From an uncultured Bacteroidales bacterium (GTDB lineage: Bacteria > Bacteroidota > Bacteroidia > Bacteroidales > P3): a stretch of 34,119 bases of DNA. The notes under the pieces were generated by a model. The model was given only the letters and a program-made list of their open reading frames with translations. It was not told the DNA's origin and did not search any database. A program made the position numbers and the translations under genes. Within the stretch, counting starts at the first letter, position 1. Each line of letters opens with the position of its first letter. The DNA lies in contig ONQD01000043.1 in NCBI GenBank assembly GCA_900319865.1, forward strand, positions 1 through 34,119, written 5' to 3'. Below, piece by piece: positions 1 through 8,663 of the stretch.

Positions 1-1231
1 TTTTCTCGTCCATCTCGCGGCTGTTGGCATCCTTATAGCCCAGCACGTTGCGGGCGAACTCGATGACCATCATCTGCATACCGAGGCAAATGCCAAATGT
101 GGGGATGTCGTGGGTGCGGGTGTATTCGGCTGCGATAATCTTGCCCTCGATGCCGCGTGTGCCGAATCCCGGGCAGATGACTATGCCGGCCAATCCTTCG
201 AGTTTCTCGCCCACGTTCTCCCGTGTGATTTCCTCGCTGTTGACGAAGTGCAGTTTGGCCTTCACGTCGTTGTAGATGCCGGCCAGGTTGAGGCTCTCGC
301 GGATGCTCTTGTAGGCATCCTGCAGGTCGTACTTGCCCACCAGCCCGATATGCACTTCGCGTTTGGCGTTGCGCTGCTTGTCGAGGAAGTCGTGCCAGGC
401 CTTCATCTCCGGTGTCTCGCCCACGGGGATGCCTATCTTGCGCAGGATGGCGGCGTCCAATCCCTGCTTCTGCATATTCACCGGCACCTCATAGATGCTC
501 GGCATATCTTCGCTCTGCACCACGCATTCGAGGTCGACGTTGCAGAACGACGCCACCTTCATGCGCAGGTGGTCGTCGAGGTGGCGCTCGGTGCGGAGCA
601 CAAGGATGTCAGGTTGGATTCCCATCCCTTGCAGCTCCTTGACGCTGTGCTGGGTGGGCTTGGTTTTCAGTTCGTCGGCAGCCTTCAAATAAGGCACAAA
701 GGTGAGGTGAACACAGACGGCGTTGCGGCCCAGCTGCCAGCGCAGCTGGCGGATGGCCTCCATGAAGGGTGCGCTCTCGATGTCGCCGATGGTGCCGCCC
801 ACCTCGGTGATGACAAAGTCCAGTTGCTCGTCCTTTTCGTCCTCACGCAACATGCGACGCTTGATTTCGTCGGTGATATGCGGCACCACCTGGATGGTCT
901 TATCCAGGTAGTCGCCCTTGCGCTCGCGGTCGATGACCGTCTTGTATATGCGGCCGGTGGTGATGCTGTTGTTGCGTGTGGTGTGGATACCCGTGAAGCG
1001 CTCGTAGTGCCCTAGGTCGAGGTCGGTCTCAAAACCGTCGTCCGTGACGTAGCACTCGCCGTGCTCGTAGGGGTTCAGGGTGCCGGGGTCGATGTTGATG
1101 TAGGGGTCGAATTTCTGAATAGTGACCTTATAGCCGCGTGCCTGCAGCAGACGGCCGATGCTGGCGGAGACGATGCCTTTACCAAGTGAGGAAACCACTC
1201 CGCCCGTAACGAAAATATACTTTGTGTCCAT
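1..1231 (-). CDS. pyrG: CTP synthase, 3' end cut off by window edge
   Basis: Converts UTP to CTP using ATP and glutamine, the last step of de novo pyrimidine nucleotide synthesis in the cytoplasm. About 410 of the usual ~535-540 residues are present; the C-terminus lies beyond base 1. Translation from the ATG at 1229-1231 gives the typical N-terminus MDTKYIFVTGGVVSSLGKG, followed by the synthetase signature KFDPYINIDPGTLNPYEHGE. The class I glutamine amidotransferase domain starts near residue 300, and its nucleophile lies in GICLGMQ (Cys about residue 382, against Cys379 in E. coli). The frame is open throughout. It lies 43 bp downstream of the broken glnN on the same strand, so glutamine synthesis and glutamine use may once have been co-transcribed. 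Identity is certain; the unseen C-terminus cannot be judged. Confidence 0.97.
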   Translation of the reverse strand, partial: MDTKYIFVTGGVVSSLGKGIVSASIGRLLQARGYKVTIQKFDPYINIDPGTLNPYEHGECYVTDDGFETDLDLGHYERFTGIHTTRNNSITTGRIYKTVIDRERKGDYLDKTIQVVPHITDEIKRRMLREDEKDEQLDFVITEVGGTIGDIESAPFMEAIRQLRWQLGRNAVCVHLTFVPYLKAADELKTKPTQHSVKELQGMGIQPDILVLRTERHLDDHLRMKVASFCNVDLECVVQSEDMPSIYEVPVNMQKQGLDAAILRKIGIPVGETPEMKAWHDFLDKQRNAKREVHIGLVGKYDLQDAYKSIRESLNLAGIYNDVKAKLHFVNSEEITRENVGEKLEGLAGIVICPGFGTRGIEGKIIAAEYTRTHDIPTFGICLGMQMMVIEFARNVLGYKDANSREMDEK

Positions 1232-1274
1232 AAGATGATAAAAATTATATATTATTATTGGATTGCATGATGTT

Positions 1275-3366
1275 TTAGTGCGAGAAGAGAATCTCCCGGT
1301 ACTTCGGCAGCGGCCACAGCTCGTCGTCGACGATGAGTTCGAGTTTGTCGACGTGGTAGCGAATGGGGTCGAAGTAAGGCAGGACGGTGTCGTGGTAGGC
1401 GATGGCACGCTCCCGTTCGTTGGCGATGTGGTTGGCCTGCTTGCGGGCTTCGACCATGTTGTCCACATTCTGCTTGATGGAGGCGATGTGCACGGAGAGT
1501 TCTTCTATCAGCGAGTCGTCGTGGGCCGAGAGGGTACGGGCTTTGTCGATGTCATAGACCTGCCGCATCTTGTATACGTTGTCGAGCAGCGTCGACTGAT
1601 AGCGGGTGGCCACGGGGATGATGTGGTTGAGGACAATGTCGCCCAGCACACGTGCCTCGATCTGCACTTTCTTGATGTAGGTGTCCCACTTCACCTCGTT
1701 GCGGGCCGCCAGCTCCGTGCGGTTCATCACGCCCGTCTCCTCGAACATCTGCACCGACGAGGGAGATGTGTAGGCATCGTAGATGAGTGGCACGCTGCTT
1801 TCGCAATCCAGGCCGCGTTGCTGTGCCTCCTGCCGCCACTCGTCGCTGTAGCCGTTGCCATCGAAACGGATGGCCTTCGACTCGCGGATATACTCGCGCA
1901 GCAGCTCGAAGATGGCGTGCTCCTTCTGCTCGCCTGCTGCCATACGGGCATCCACCTCGCGGCGGAACTCCTTCAGCTGCGAGGCGACGGCGGTGTTGAG
2001 GGCTATCATTGCACAGCCGCAGTTGGCCGAGGAGCCCACAGCGCGGAACTCGAAGCGGTTGCCGGTGAAGGCGAAGGGGGAGGTGCGGTTGCGGTCAGTA
2101 TTGTCGACCAACACCTCGGGGATATGCGCCACACCGAGCTGCATACGGCGTTTCTCGTCGAGGATGATGGCCTGCTCCTTGTCGGCGTTCTCCAGTTGGT
2201 CGAGCACCGCCGAGAGCTGGCTGCCGAGGAAGACGCTGATGATGGAAGGGGGCGCCTCCAGGGCACCCAGACGGTGGGCGTTGGTGGCAGTCATAATGGA
2301 TGCCTTCAGCAAGGCGTTGTGCTTCTTGACGGCCATCATCACGTTGACCAGGAAGGTGACGAATCGGAGGTTCTCCTCGGGCGTCTTGCCGGGGGTGAGG
2401 AGGCCGACACCGGTGTCGGTGCCCAGCGACCAATTGCAATGCTTGCCCGAGCCATTCACGCCGGCGAAGGGCTTCTCGTGCAGCAGCACCTTGAAGCCGT
2501 GACGGCTGGCCACCTTGTGCATCAGCGACATGAGTATCAGGTTCTGATCGACAGCCAGGTTGGTCTCATTATAGATGGGTGCCAACTCGAACTGGTTGGG
2601 CGCCACCTCGTTGTGTCGGGTCTTGCAGGGGATGGTGACCCAGCAGCGTGCGGCCCGTCAGCAGCAGGTCGGGACGTGCCGAATAGATTGATTCATCGAC
2701 GAGGAAATACTCCTGTTCCCAGCCCAGATAAGAATAGACCTTGTGCACAGTGGGGTCGAAGAGGTGGCACACCTCTGTGGCGGCGCGGTCAACGGCGTGC
2801 AATGCCTTGAGCAGCGGTGTCTTGTAGTCGAGCGCCTCGCCGGTATAAGAGACGAACACCGTGGGGATGCAGAGGGTGTCATCGACCATAAAGGCCGGCG
2901 ACGTGGTGTCCCAGGCGGTGTAGCCGCGAGCCTCGAAGGTGTTGCGGATGCCGCCGTTGGGGAAACTGGAGCCGTCGGCTTCCTGCTGAGCCAATAGCTT
3001 GCCCGAGAACTCTTCGATGACGTCGGTCCCGGGTTGTCCAGCATATTCGATAAAGGCGTCGTGCTTCTCGGCCGTGCCCTCGGTGAGCGGCTGGAACCAG
3101 TGGGTGTAATGCGTGGCGCCCATATCCAGTGCCCAGTTCTTCATACCTACAGCCACATTGTTGGCCATCTCGCGGTTGAACGGGGCCCCGTTGTCGAGCA
3201 CATCGCAGAAAGCCCTGTAGGTCTCTGCCGAGAGGTAGCGTGCCATTTGTTTTCGTCCGAAGATGTGGCTGCCGTAATAATCGGAAACCATACCGGCAGG
3301 AGGCTGGACGGCTACCGCCTTCTTGGCGAAGGCCTCCTGCAACACTTTAAATCTAAGATTACTCAT
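1275..3366 (-). pseudogene. glnN: Type III glutamine synthetase, broken by an internal deletion
   Basis: GSIII makes glutamine from glutamate, ammonia and ATP, and is a common GS form in Bacteroidales. The first part (start ATG at 3364-3366, MSNLRFKVLQEAFAKKA) reads about 240 residues to the motif LLLTGRTLLGH near base 2645. The rest (ending with the stop at 1275-1277) resumes in another frame at TIPCKTRHNEVAPNQFELAP and carries the GSIII motif NRTSPFAFTGNRFEFR. Intact GSIII proteins have about 35 residues between these two points, including a DDHYFG-like stretch. Here that DNA is absent and the frame is shifted. The two pieces sum to about 694 residues against a usual ~729, which fits one deletion of about 105 bp with a length not divisible by three. 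Either a pseudogene or a sequencing/assembly error; everything else in the gene looks well conserved. Confidence 0.9.
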
Positions 3367-3768
3367 TGTTTGTAAATGATGGTTATATGATATTGTGATA
3401 TTATTTTCCAAGTACGGCAGGCAATAAAAAAAACATTTAACGGAACGACAATAATAATATTGTGTCTCGCACAAAAAAAATGGCGTCTTAAAATCTAGTT
3501 ACAAGTGCAACACAATAATTCCGTACGATTATCATTATACGAATGATTAATCCATAATAGGGATATATTATCCCAAATCGGTCATTAGGCCTACTATTCA
3601 ATCATTCTAGTCTTATTTAGGTCTATTTATGACATCTCAGCATTTCTTTCGGCATCTTGGTCACATCCCTGTTTTGACGTAGCCCGCTACGCCTTCGCCA
3701 GCGATGCGACCAATCTGCTCGAAACAAATACTAACCTGTCACAAATCCTATCGACCGATTTGGGATTA
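3367..3768. other. Intergenic region upstream of glnN
   Basis: This 402-bp stretch lies between the glnN start and the stop of the upstream hydrolase gene and holds no convincing gene. The glnN-proximal part is AT-rich and contains a short dyad, ACAATA-ATAA-TATTGT at 3448-3463, which could be an operator or promoter-associated site. The far part is the MITE-like element listed separately. Confidence 0.5.
3570..3766. mobile_element. MITE-like element with 14-bp terminal inverted repeats
   Basis: ATCCCAAATCGGTC at 3570-3583 is matched exactly in inverse orientation by GACCGATTTGGGAT at 3753-3766. The similarity continues inward imperfectly (TTAG against the complement of CTAT). The 197-bp element has no coding capacity and contains an internal hairpin, CGTAGC-CC-GCTACG (3678-3691). 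It abuts the stop codon of the hydrolase gene, with two bases between. A solitary copy of one end occurs at 29592-29610, so the sequence is dispersed. No transposase is nearby, so mobilisation in trans is inferred. I did not identify a flanking target-site duplication. Confidence 0.7.
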
Positions 3769-4620
3769 TCAGAGGTTGAAGACCTTTTTGAAAAACTCCA
3801 CCGTGTGGGCGATGACCACTTTGCGGTGGCGGGTGATGGTGTGGTTCTCGCCTTTGACCACTTGGAGGCTGGCCTTGTCACCGTAGGTCTGCAGATACTT
3901 CTCGCTGCACCACATGGGGACTATGCGGTCATTGTCGCCATGCAAAAGGAAAACCGGTCCCGCATAGGCTGCCGCTGTGCCGTATATGTCGAGTTGCTGG
4001 GTGGTGAGTAGGTACTCGCGCCCAAGCTTCATCGTGCCCCAACAGCGGATATACTCGGGTGGGTTCTTGGGGTCGAAGCGTGCGTTAAAAAACTTTCCTC
4101 CCTGGCAGGCCTCTTTGATTACAGCTCCGGGTGCAATAAGCACCATGCCGTCTGGCACAACACCGCCAGCCGCCGCCAGCCGTCCGGCCGTCATCGAAGC
4201 CACTACACCGCCCTGCGAGTGTCCCAACAGCCCGATGCCGTTCACATAGGGCAGCGAGCGCACATAGTTCCATATAGCCTGAGCGTCGGCCAGCTCCTTC
4301 TCAATCGTCATGTCCTGCATGCGGCCTTCACTCTTGCCGTGACCGTTGAAGTCGAAACGTACCGAGGCAATGCCCGCCTTGGCAAGCCCCTTTGCCAATT
4401 GTGGCATGGGGATATAGTCCTTGCTGGAGAAGATGCCGTGCATCAGAATCACCATCGGGCAATGCCCCGTAGCGGTGTCAAACCCGTCGGGGAGGGTGAC
4501 CTTGAGCGCAATCCCGCCTTCGGGTCCCTGCACCTTGAACTCCCGTGCTGCCGGCCTGCATGCCAGCAGTGCCCCTGCACCCATCAGCATCACAAACATA
4601 CAAAAAACGTTCCGTATCAT
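3769..4620 (-). CDS. Alpha/beta hydrolase, probable lipoprotein
   Basis: A serine hydrolase of the alpha/beta fold (serine aminopeptidase S33 / Hydrolase_4 type), 283 residues. The N-terminus has a hydrophobic segment ending in a lipobox, GALLAC (Cys21), which predicts a lipid-anchored envelope protein. Oxyanion region HGIFSS is at 61-66. The nucleophile elbow GHSQGG at 133-138 puts the catalytic Ser at 135. The acid is likely Asp in HGDNDRIVP (229-231), and the base is His260 in GENHTI, so the triad is complete. The substrate cannot be read from sequence; relatives act as esterases, feruloyl-esterase-like enzymes or lipases on short acyl or aryl esters. It stands alone on the minus strand, with a MITE-like element directly at its 3' end. 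Confidence 0.88.
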   Translation of the reverse strand: MIRNVFCMFVMLMGAGALLACRPAAREFKVQGPEGGIALKVTLPDGFDTATGHCPMVILMHGIFSSKDYIPMPQLAKGLAKAGIASVRFDFNGHGKSEGRMQDMTIEKELADAQAIWNYVRSLPYVNGIGLLGHSQGGVVASMTAGRLAAAGGVVPDGMVLIAPGAVIKEACQGGKFFNARFDPKNPPEYIRCWGTMKLGREYLLTTQQLDIYGTAAAYAGPVFLLHGDNDRIVPMWCSEKYLQTYGDKASLQVVKGENHTITRHRKVVIAHTVEFFKKVFNL

Positions 4621-4741
4621 ACAAAATCATATTAGTGAATACATGTCAAAGCAGTATAGGCTCTCAAGCCGTTCCTTTTAGGCGCCCTCATCCCCTTTCT
4701 AATTTAGGGTGACGGTGCTAATCTTTTAACGTCGTTCAATC

Positions 4742-5140
4742 TTAGCAACAATGGTTGTGGTGGTGTCGCATTGGAAGTTTTGCCCCTTCAAGATTGATAT
4801 CATAATACATATAGCTAGCAATATTGCTTCTGATATTGCTCCCCGAAAGGTCTGCGTAGCTAAAATCGGCACCCTCTAAGTCCGCATAATCGAAGTGGGC
4901 ATAGCGAAGATCTGCCTCTCTAAAGTCGGCACCACGCAGGTCGGATAGATAAAACCAAGCATTACTAAGATCCCATCCCCTAAAGTCGGCTTCGCGTAAG
5001 TCAAGCTCTGATAAGTCAAGGTCGTATGTCCGGTCGGCAGGGTATGTTTTAACAATATTACCGTATATATCGCGTACTACTTCTTCAGGGTTCTCAACCT
5101 GAGCAATCACTTGTCCGTGGATGTTCTTTATCTCAACCAT
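4742..5140 (-). CDS. Pentapeptide-repeat protein
   Basis: A 132-residue protein. After an N-terminal ~45 residues without repeats (start MVEIKNIHGQVIAQVENPEE), residues ~46-115 form tandem pentapeptides of the A(D/N)LxX kind, for example LDLREADFRGWDLSNAWF and YADLEGADFSYADLSGSN. Such repeats fold into a right-handed quadrilateral beta helix. Some family members mimic DNA and protect gyrase (Qnr, MfpA), but most have no known role. No signal peptide is visible, so it is probably cytoplasmic. The C-terminus is His-rich (RHHHNHCC). Its neighbours give no functional hint. The fold call is firm, the function unknown. Confidence 0.85.
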   Translation of the reverse strand: MVEIKNIHGQVIAQVENPEEVVRDIYGNIVKTYPADRTYDLDLSELDLREADFRGWDLSNAWFYLSDLRGADFREADLRYAHFDYADLEGADFSYADLSGSNIRSNIASYMYYDINLEGAKLPMRHHHNHCC

Positions 5141-5223
5141 AATACTGCAAGGCTGTTTTATTAGCTATTAACGCTCTTGGTCTTGTTTTATTGTGTAGTG
5201 GTAAGTGTTTTTTCGGAGGGTGG

Positions 5224-5859
5224 TTAGAATGCCCAGCCGATTTTGACACCGTAGGTGAGCATGGTGGCGTAGGCGGCGCTGATGCCGGGATTACTGATGG
5301 CGTGGAAGGGACCTGCAACCATCAGGGGGATGTTGTAGCCCGCAAAGGGCGAGAGGACAAAGCCGTGTTTGCTTACAAACTGGAATCCAAAAATCAGCGC
5401 AAGGGTGAGGTCCTGCTCATGGTAAGTGTGCCACTCGGTGAGGATGTCCCAGCCTTGGTTGCCCACAAAGATGTCGTAGGAACTCCATTGGTACACATAG
5501 GCCAGGCGCAGTTTGAGATAGCAGCTCGTCTGCACCAGCCCGCCGCGTCTCATCATCGGCACATCGTTGCGGTTGAGGGGGAAATAGAACTTATAGCCTA
5601 AGGTGCCGACGTATCCCGGCCGTGTGTGGCAGTTCCAGACGGCACCGCGCAGTCGCTCCCAATTGAAGCCCTGGGCGCCCAGCTCCACCTCAACCGAAGA
5701 GCGGAAGGGGAGAGTACGCTCGTAGGAGACAAGTGCCGACCCGCCGAGCAGTGGCAGGGGGCTGATGGTAACGCTGTTGCGACGCACCCTGACAGAGTCT
5801 TGTGCCTGCAGGCTGCCACAAAGCAAAAGAGGCAGAAGGATGACGATAAGTTTCTTCAT
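5224..5859 (-). CDS. Secreted or outer-membrane protein of unknown function
   Basis: A 211-residue protein with a clear signal peptide (MKKLIVILLPLLLCGSLQAQ, cleavage after about residue 20). The mature part is rich in alternating aromatic and polar segments such as SVEVELGAQGFNW, LRLAYVYQWSSYDIFVGNQ and ALIFGFQFVSKHGFVLSPFAGYN, and ends in an aromatic residue (KIGWAF). This pattern fits a small outer-membrane beta-barrel, but I do not recognise a named family. Its start codon lies one base past the stop codon of the upstream lipoprotein gene (5861-6298), so the two are almost certainly co-transcribed and translationally coupled, perhaps as an envelope pair. Confidence 0.75.
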   Translation of the reverse strand: MKKLIVILLPLLLCGSLQAQDSVRVRRNSVTISPLPLLGGSALVSYERTLPFRSSVEVELGAQGFNWERLRGAVWNCHTRPGYVGTLGYKFYFPLNRNDVPMMRRGGLVQTSCYLKLRLAYVYQWSSYDIFVGNQGWDILTEWHTYHEQDLTLALIFGFQFVSKHGFVLSPFAGYNIPLMVAGPFHAISNPGISAAYATMLTYGVKIGWAF

Positions 5860-5860
5860 A

Positions 5861-6298
5861 TCAATCGTAATAATGGGGTATATGGTTTTTGCCCGGGTAG
5901 AGGATTAGATCTTTGTACCAACCGGAGTATACTCCACAGAAAAGCGTGTCGGTCAAATGAACGATGATGAAGTTTCCATGATCAACATGGAATTTGCTTT
6001 CATAGCGGGGGTCATAGGTGGTGAAATCGACATTCCAGTCAAGGAAACCAAAACGCCCCAGGTTGTCGGTCAGAGCATGACCAATAGGAATACTGTCCGG
6101 ATGGTTCCCGTGATAGGTATAATCGTAAAACCACACCGTATCGTTGGCTACGGGGACGGAAAGCGTGCTGTCGGTGTAAAGGGTGCCGGTGATCCGCGTG
6201 GTGTATTCGCTGCGCTCGCATGCAGCAAATAGCATCACTGCGATGAAGATGCCCCATTGAAGCTTCGATATCGGATCGGAGAATGAGATGCGTTTCAT
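5861..6298 (-). CDS. Small probable lipoprotein, unknown function
   Basis: A 145-residue protein. A hydrophobic stretch (residues ~16-27, WGIFIAVMLFAAC) ends in a lipobox-like LFAAC, predicting lipidation at about Cys28. The N-region before it is long for a lipoprotein, so a later start is possible. The mature part resembles a small beta-sandwich of the carboxypeptidase-regulatory/transthyretin-like type: ITGTLYTDSTLSVPVANDTV is followed by ALTDNLGRFGFLDW, the usual order of a modified-property segment then a T-D-x-x-G-x-F turn. This resemblance is weak. It is the first gene of the pair with the 211-residue outer-membrane-like protein, one base apart. Confidence 0.72.
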   Translation of the reverse strand: MKRISFSDPISKLQWGIFIAVMLFAACERSEYTTRITGTLYTDSTLSVPVANDTVWFYDYTYHGNHPDSIPIGHALTDNLGRFGFLDWNVDFTTYDPRYESKFHVDHGNFIIVHLTDTLFCGVYSGWYKDLILYPGKNHIPHYYD

Positions 6299-6426
6299 AG
6301 GAGAAGTTTTGTCTTGCTTTACCTATATAGACGCAGAAAAGCCGGATTTCTTACACTCCCCCGCAAAAAAGAAACAAAGAGAATGGAGACATACATCTGC
6401 ATCAGCAAATACTCCATTCTCGAATC

Positions 6427-7290
6427 TCATTTCTTCAATTCCTCCAGTCGTGCGTCGAGGTCACGTTTTGTCGTCAGGCTGTCGCGGCTGAGGGGGGGTG
6501 TGATGAATTGGCTGATGTCGGGAGACTCACCTGTTATCTCCTCTCCTTGTTCGCGGGCGTCGGTGAAGTCCATCACTTCCTGCTCGGTGATGCCGACGGC
6601 AGCCATATTGCCACGGTTTTGGTATCGCATAGTGGCCGCCACATTTGTGAACCAAGCCCTGAAGTAATGGATGCCCTTCATCATGTGTCGCACCTTCTCG
6701 GAGCTGATGATTTTAATGGGCACAGTGCCGCCCTCGTAATTCTCTGGATGGCTCTTGACATCAAGAATGATACCGCTGGCATCCGACATCCATTTGTTCC
6801 AATATTCCTCCACTTGGTGCATCGACGAGAAGCATTCCCCCACACGGTCGATAAACAGCACATTGCCCATGTTTTTCCAAGTCTCGATATTGTTGGAGAA
6901 GATGCTCTCCGCCGACTTGTCGTACGATATGAAAATAAATGCAGTGGTTTGGTCTATCAGGCTGCTCAGCTCGTTGTCGGGCAGTAGTTTGAGGTCTTCA
7001 ACGGGGGTATTGAGGAGCCATGCGGCGGTGCTGTCGAGGCTGCTCAGATATTTTTCGTGCTGCTCAATGTTCCGGGCGAACTTCTCAATATTGCTCATCA
7101 CCATCATGGCCGACAGCTTGCGGTCCTTGGCACGCTGGATATTATCAGTCACCTTGGCGGCAACAAGGGTAAATACCAACGAAATGGTGGTACCGATGAT
7201 AATCATGCCTATCTGTTTCCAGAAACCGTCATTGGGGGTATTTACGTTTACTTTCGGCGGCTTGATGATTTTAATTTTAGTCATATCCAA
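6427..7290 (-). CDS. Single-pass membrane protein of unknown function
   Basis: A 287-residue protein of no family I recognise. A short basic N-terminus with KIIKPPKVNVNTP is followed by one membrane helix at about 26-47 (IGMIIIGTTISLVFTLVAAKV). A largely helical domain follows, containing KDRKLSAMMVMSNIEKFARNI and an aromatic-rich centre (YDKSAESIFSNNIETWKNM). The C-terminus is charged and may be coiled (RDSLTTKRDLDARLEELKK). There is no signal peptide cleavage site. A start two codons later (MTKIKII) is possible. The bulk probably faces the cytoplasm or periplasm next to the membrane; the topology is uncertain. It stands alone with 128 bp to the next gene. Confidence 0.75.
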   Translation of the reverse strand: MDMTKIKIIKPPKVNVNTPNDGFWKQIGMIIIGTTISLVFTLVAAKVTDNIQRAKDRKLSAMMVMSNIEKFARNIEQHEKYLSSLDSTAAWLLNTPVEDLKLLPDNELSSLIDQTTAFIFISYDKSAESIFSNNIETWKNMGNVLFIDRVGECFSSMHQVEEYWNKWMSDASGIILDVKSHPENYEGGTVPIKIISSEKVRHMMKGIHYFRAWFTNVAATMRYQNRGNMAAVGITEQEVMDFTDAREQGEEITGESPDISQFITPPLSRDSLTTKRDLDARLEELKK

Positions 7291-7721
7291 TCGCTATTGA
7301 GACAAGAGTACACAAAACAACTTTTTCCTATCATAACGTAACTATTCCTTTTTTATTATGATTAAGCTCCATTTATCCCAAATTACAGATTCAACATCGT
7401 GGTGCAACCACACAAAACTAAGATAGCCGAAATATAGATTCCGAAAAGCGTTGTTTGAGGGAGGTTGTATTAGCCATCCACCCGTTCCCCGACAACGCAT
7501 TAACCCGTAGTACAAAGTGGGCGATTCATGCCACTGAGGGTTATTGTTCACAAGGATAATGCGGCCAGCAGTGGCAGCGGCTCTCTTCCCCAGTCATGTC
7601 TTGTCCCACAACGGGGTAGCCCCCACCCCTCCGGGACCCGGTTCCGCTCATTTCACCTCCGGCATCTGGAAATACACATCCGGCATTCCCCGCCACAGGA
7701 ATACCGGATGTGCTGCTAGTG
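7291..7721. other. Intergenic region with no convincing gene
   Basis: A 431-bp gap between two minus-strand genes. A 69-codon open frame at 7342-7551 (minus) is present, but it has no family resemblance and its composition is not gene-like. The sequence around 7370-7560 looks more like a decayed non-coding repeat. The right part (7600-7712) is GC-rich and contains the terminator hairpin listed separately. Confidence 0.4.
7675..7712 (-). terminator. Strong stem-loop downstream of the winged-helix gene
   Basis: CACATCCGG-C-ATTCC (7675-7689) pairs with GGAAT-A-CCGGATGTG (7698-7712): a 15-bp stem with one mismatch and an 8-nt loop. It begins 10 bp beyond the stop of the minus-strand operon 7722-8663 and is a likely transcription terminator for it, although the T-run expected after a Rho-independent hairpin is missing. 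Confidence 0.6.
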
Positions 7722-8012
7722 CTATTTCCCGGCCGACAGGTATTTTTTCAATGCCTTGATATAAGCCCTGAAAGCCTCAGAACCCGTCGGTGTGATTTTG
7801 CAGGTGGTGCGCGGCATCTTGCCTCTGAACCCCTTCTCTACGGCTATATATCCCGCTTCGGCCAGTTTGTCAATCTGCACACTCAGGTTTCCCGAAGTGG
7901 CGCCGGTCTGTTCCTTGAGGTAGTTGAAATCGGCCTCCTCCACCCCGGTCAGTATCGACATGACGGCCAACCTCAACTCTGAGTGCAGCAGTGGATCCAG
8001 TTTCGGAAACAT
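7722..8012 (-). CDS. Small winged-helix transcriptional regulator (HTH_34 type)
   Basis: A 96-residue one-domain DNA-binding protein. The pattern LDPLLHSELRLAVMSIL, then FNYLKEQTGATSGNLSVQID (recognition-helix region, about residues 29-48) and a wing ending in ITPTGSEAF, matches the MarR-like winged-helix family typified by PF13601. These are usually dimeric repressors encoded beside the membrane protein they control. The gene lies three bases downstream of a six-helix membrane-protein gene and should be co-transcribed with it. A paralogous arrangement (membrane protein plus 108-residue regulator) occurs at 24879-25840. The inducing signal is unknown. Confidence 0.88.
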   Translation of the reverse strand: MFPKLDPLLHSELRLAVMSILTGVEEADFNYLKEQTGATSGNLSVQIDKLAEAGYIAVEKGFRGKMPRTTCKITPTGSEAFRAYIKALKKYLSAGK

Positions 8013-8015
8013 AGC

Positions 8016-8663
8016 TTACTTGTATTGATGTTTAACAACCAAACCGGTAACAATCAGCACCAAGCCGGCAAAGGTGAAGATAAACATCTGCTCCTCACAG
8101 GCCCCCGTGATATAGTAGATGGCCAACCCTCCAATGCCGGTCACAAAGCCTGCAATCTTCATAACCCAGTTCTTCAGCGCCACGCCACAGGCACATTCGG
8201 CCAACCCGAAAATCAGCACAAGCTCGGCTGTGAGGCTTCCAATCAACACCATGACCCTTATCACCCTGCCAATACTGCTGCTATCGCCATTCAGTTGGGA
8301 ATAGATAAGCGTAAAGGCCGCCACCGCACTGGCAAAGATGCCGAAAGTCATCCAAATGCCACTGGTAATGCGGCTCACCTCGCTGCTCACCCGCTCCTCC
8401 TGCTTTCTGTCCAGCAACAGCCATGCCAGCAAGTATCCTATCACGGGCATCGCAAACCACAGGCAGTTCCACGCCTCTTTGTCGGTCATTTTCCAAAGCG
8501 CATAAACCACAACGGAGAATACCGTGAGCAGTATGCCCCACAGGATGTAGTACTTCCCGCTGCGGCGCGTAATCTCCTTGCGGCTGTTGTTCAGTGTTTC
8601 CGTTATGAGCGACAGGCTTTCTTCAGCCGTCATCTCTTTGTTCTTTTCAATTGAGTTTTCCAT
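8016..8663 (-). CDS. Six-helix inner-membrane protein paired with winged-helix regulator
   Basis: A 215-residue protein. The N-terminal ~36 residues are hydrophilic and helical (EESLSLITETLNNSRKEIT). About six predicted membrane helices follow, at roughly 38-58, 67-85, 103-123, 135-158, 166-185 and 190-209. A cysteine-rich spot, AECACG, lies in or near the fourth helix. I know no biochemical function for the family. The gene is first in a two-gene operon with the regulator at 7722-8012. Its architecture and its N-terminal pattern (L-x-x-I...S-R...SG before the first helix) resemble the protein at 24879-25517. The promoter carries a 17-bp dyad (8755-8771), the likely operator for the downstream-encoded regulator. 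Confidence 0.8.
   Translation of the reverse strand: MENSIEKNKEMTAEESLSLITETLNNSRKEITRRSGKYYILWGILLTVFSVVVYALWKMTDKEAWNCLWFAMPVIGYLLAWLLLDRKQEERVSSEVSRITSGIWMTFGIFASAVAAFTLIYSQLNGDSSSIGRVIRVMVLIGSLTAELVLIFGLAECACGVALKNWVMKIAGFVTGIGGLAIYYITGACEEQMFIFTFAGLVLIVTGLVVKHQYK

Noticed and set aside
110-1015. 301-codon plus-strand open frame
   Set aside because: Antisense to pyrG; biased codon use of the real gene creates it, and the sequence is His/Val/Leu-rich without family resemblance.
1263-2810. 515-codon plus-strand open frame
   Set aside because: Antisense to the glnN remnant, which carries clear GSIII motifs on the minus strand.
4742-5140. Pentapeptide-repeat protein as a quinolone-resistance (Qnr) determinant
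   Set aside because: Too short (132 residues against ~218) and with too few repeats; no basis for a resistance call.
7371-7385. Third MITE end (ATCCCAAATTACAG)
   Set aside because: Only the first nine bases match the ATCCCAAATCGGTC end; too short to claim.
7342-7551. 69-codon minus-strand frame as a small gene
   Set aside because: No family resemblance and located in what looks like a decayed non-coding repeat; recorded only as part of the intergenic region.
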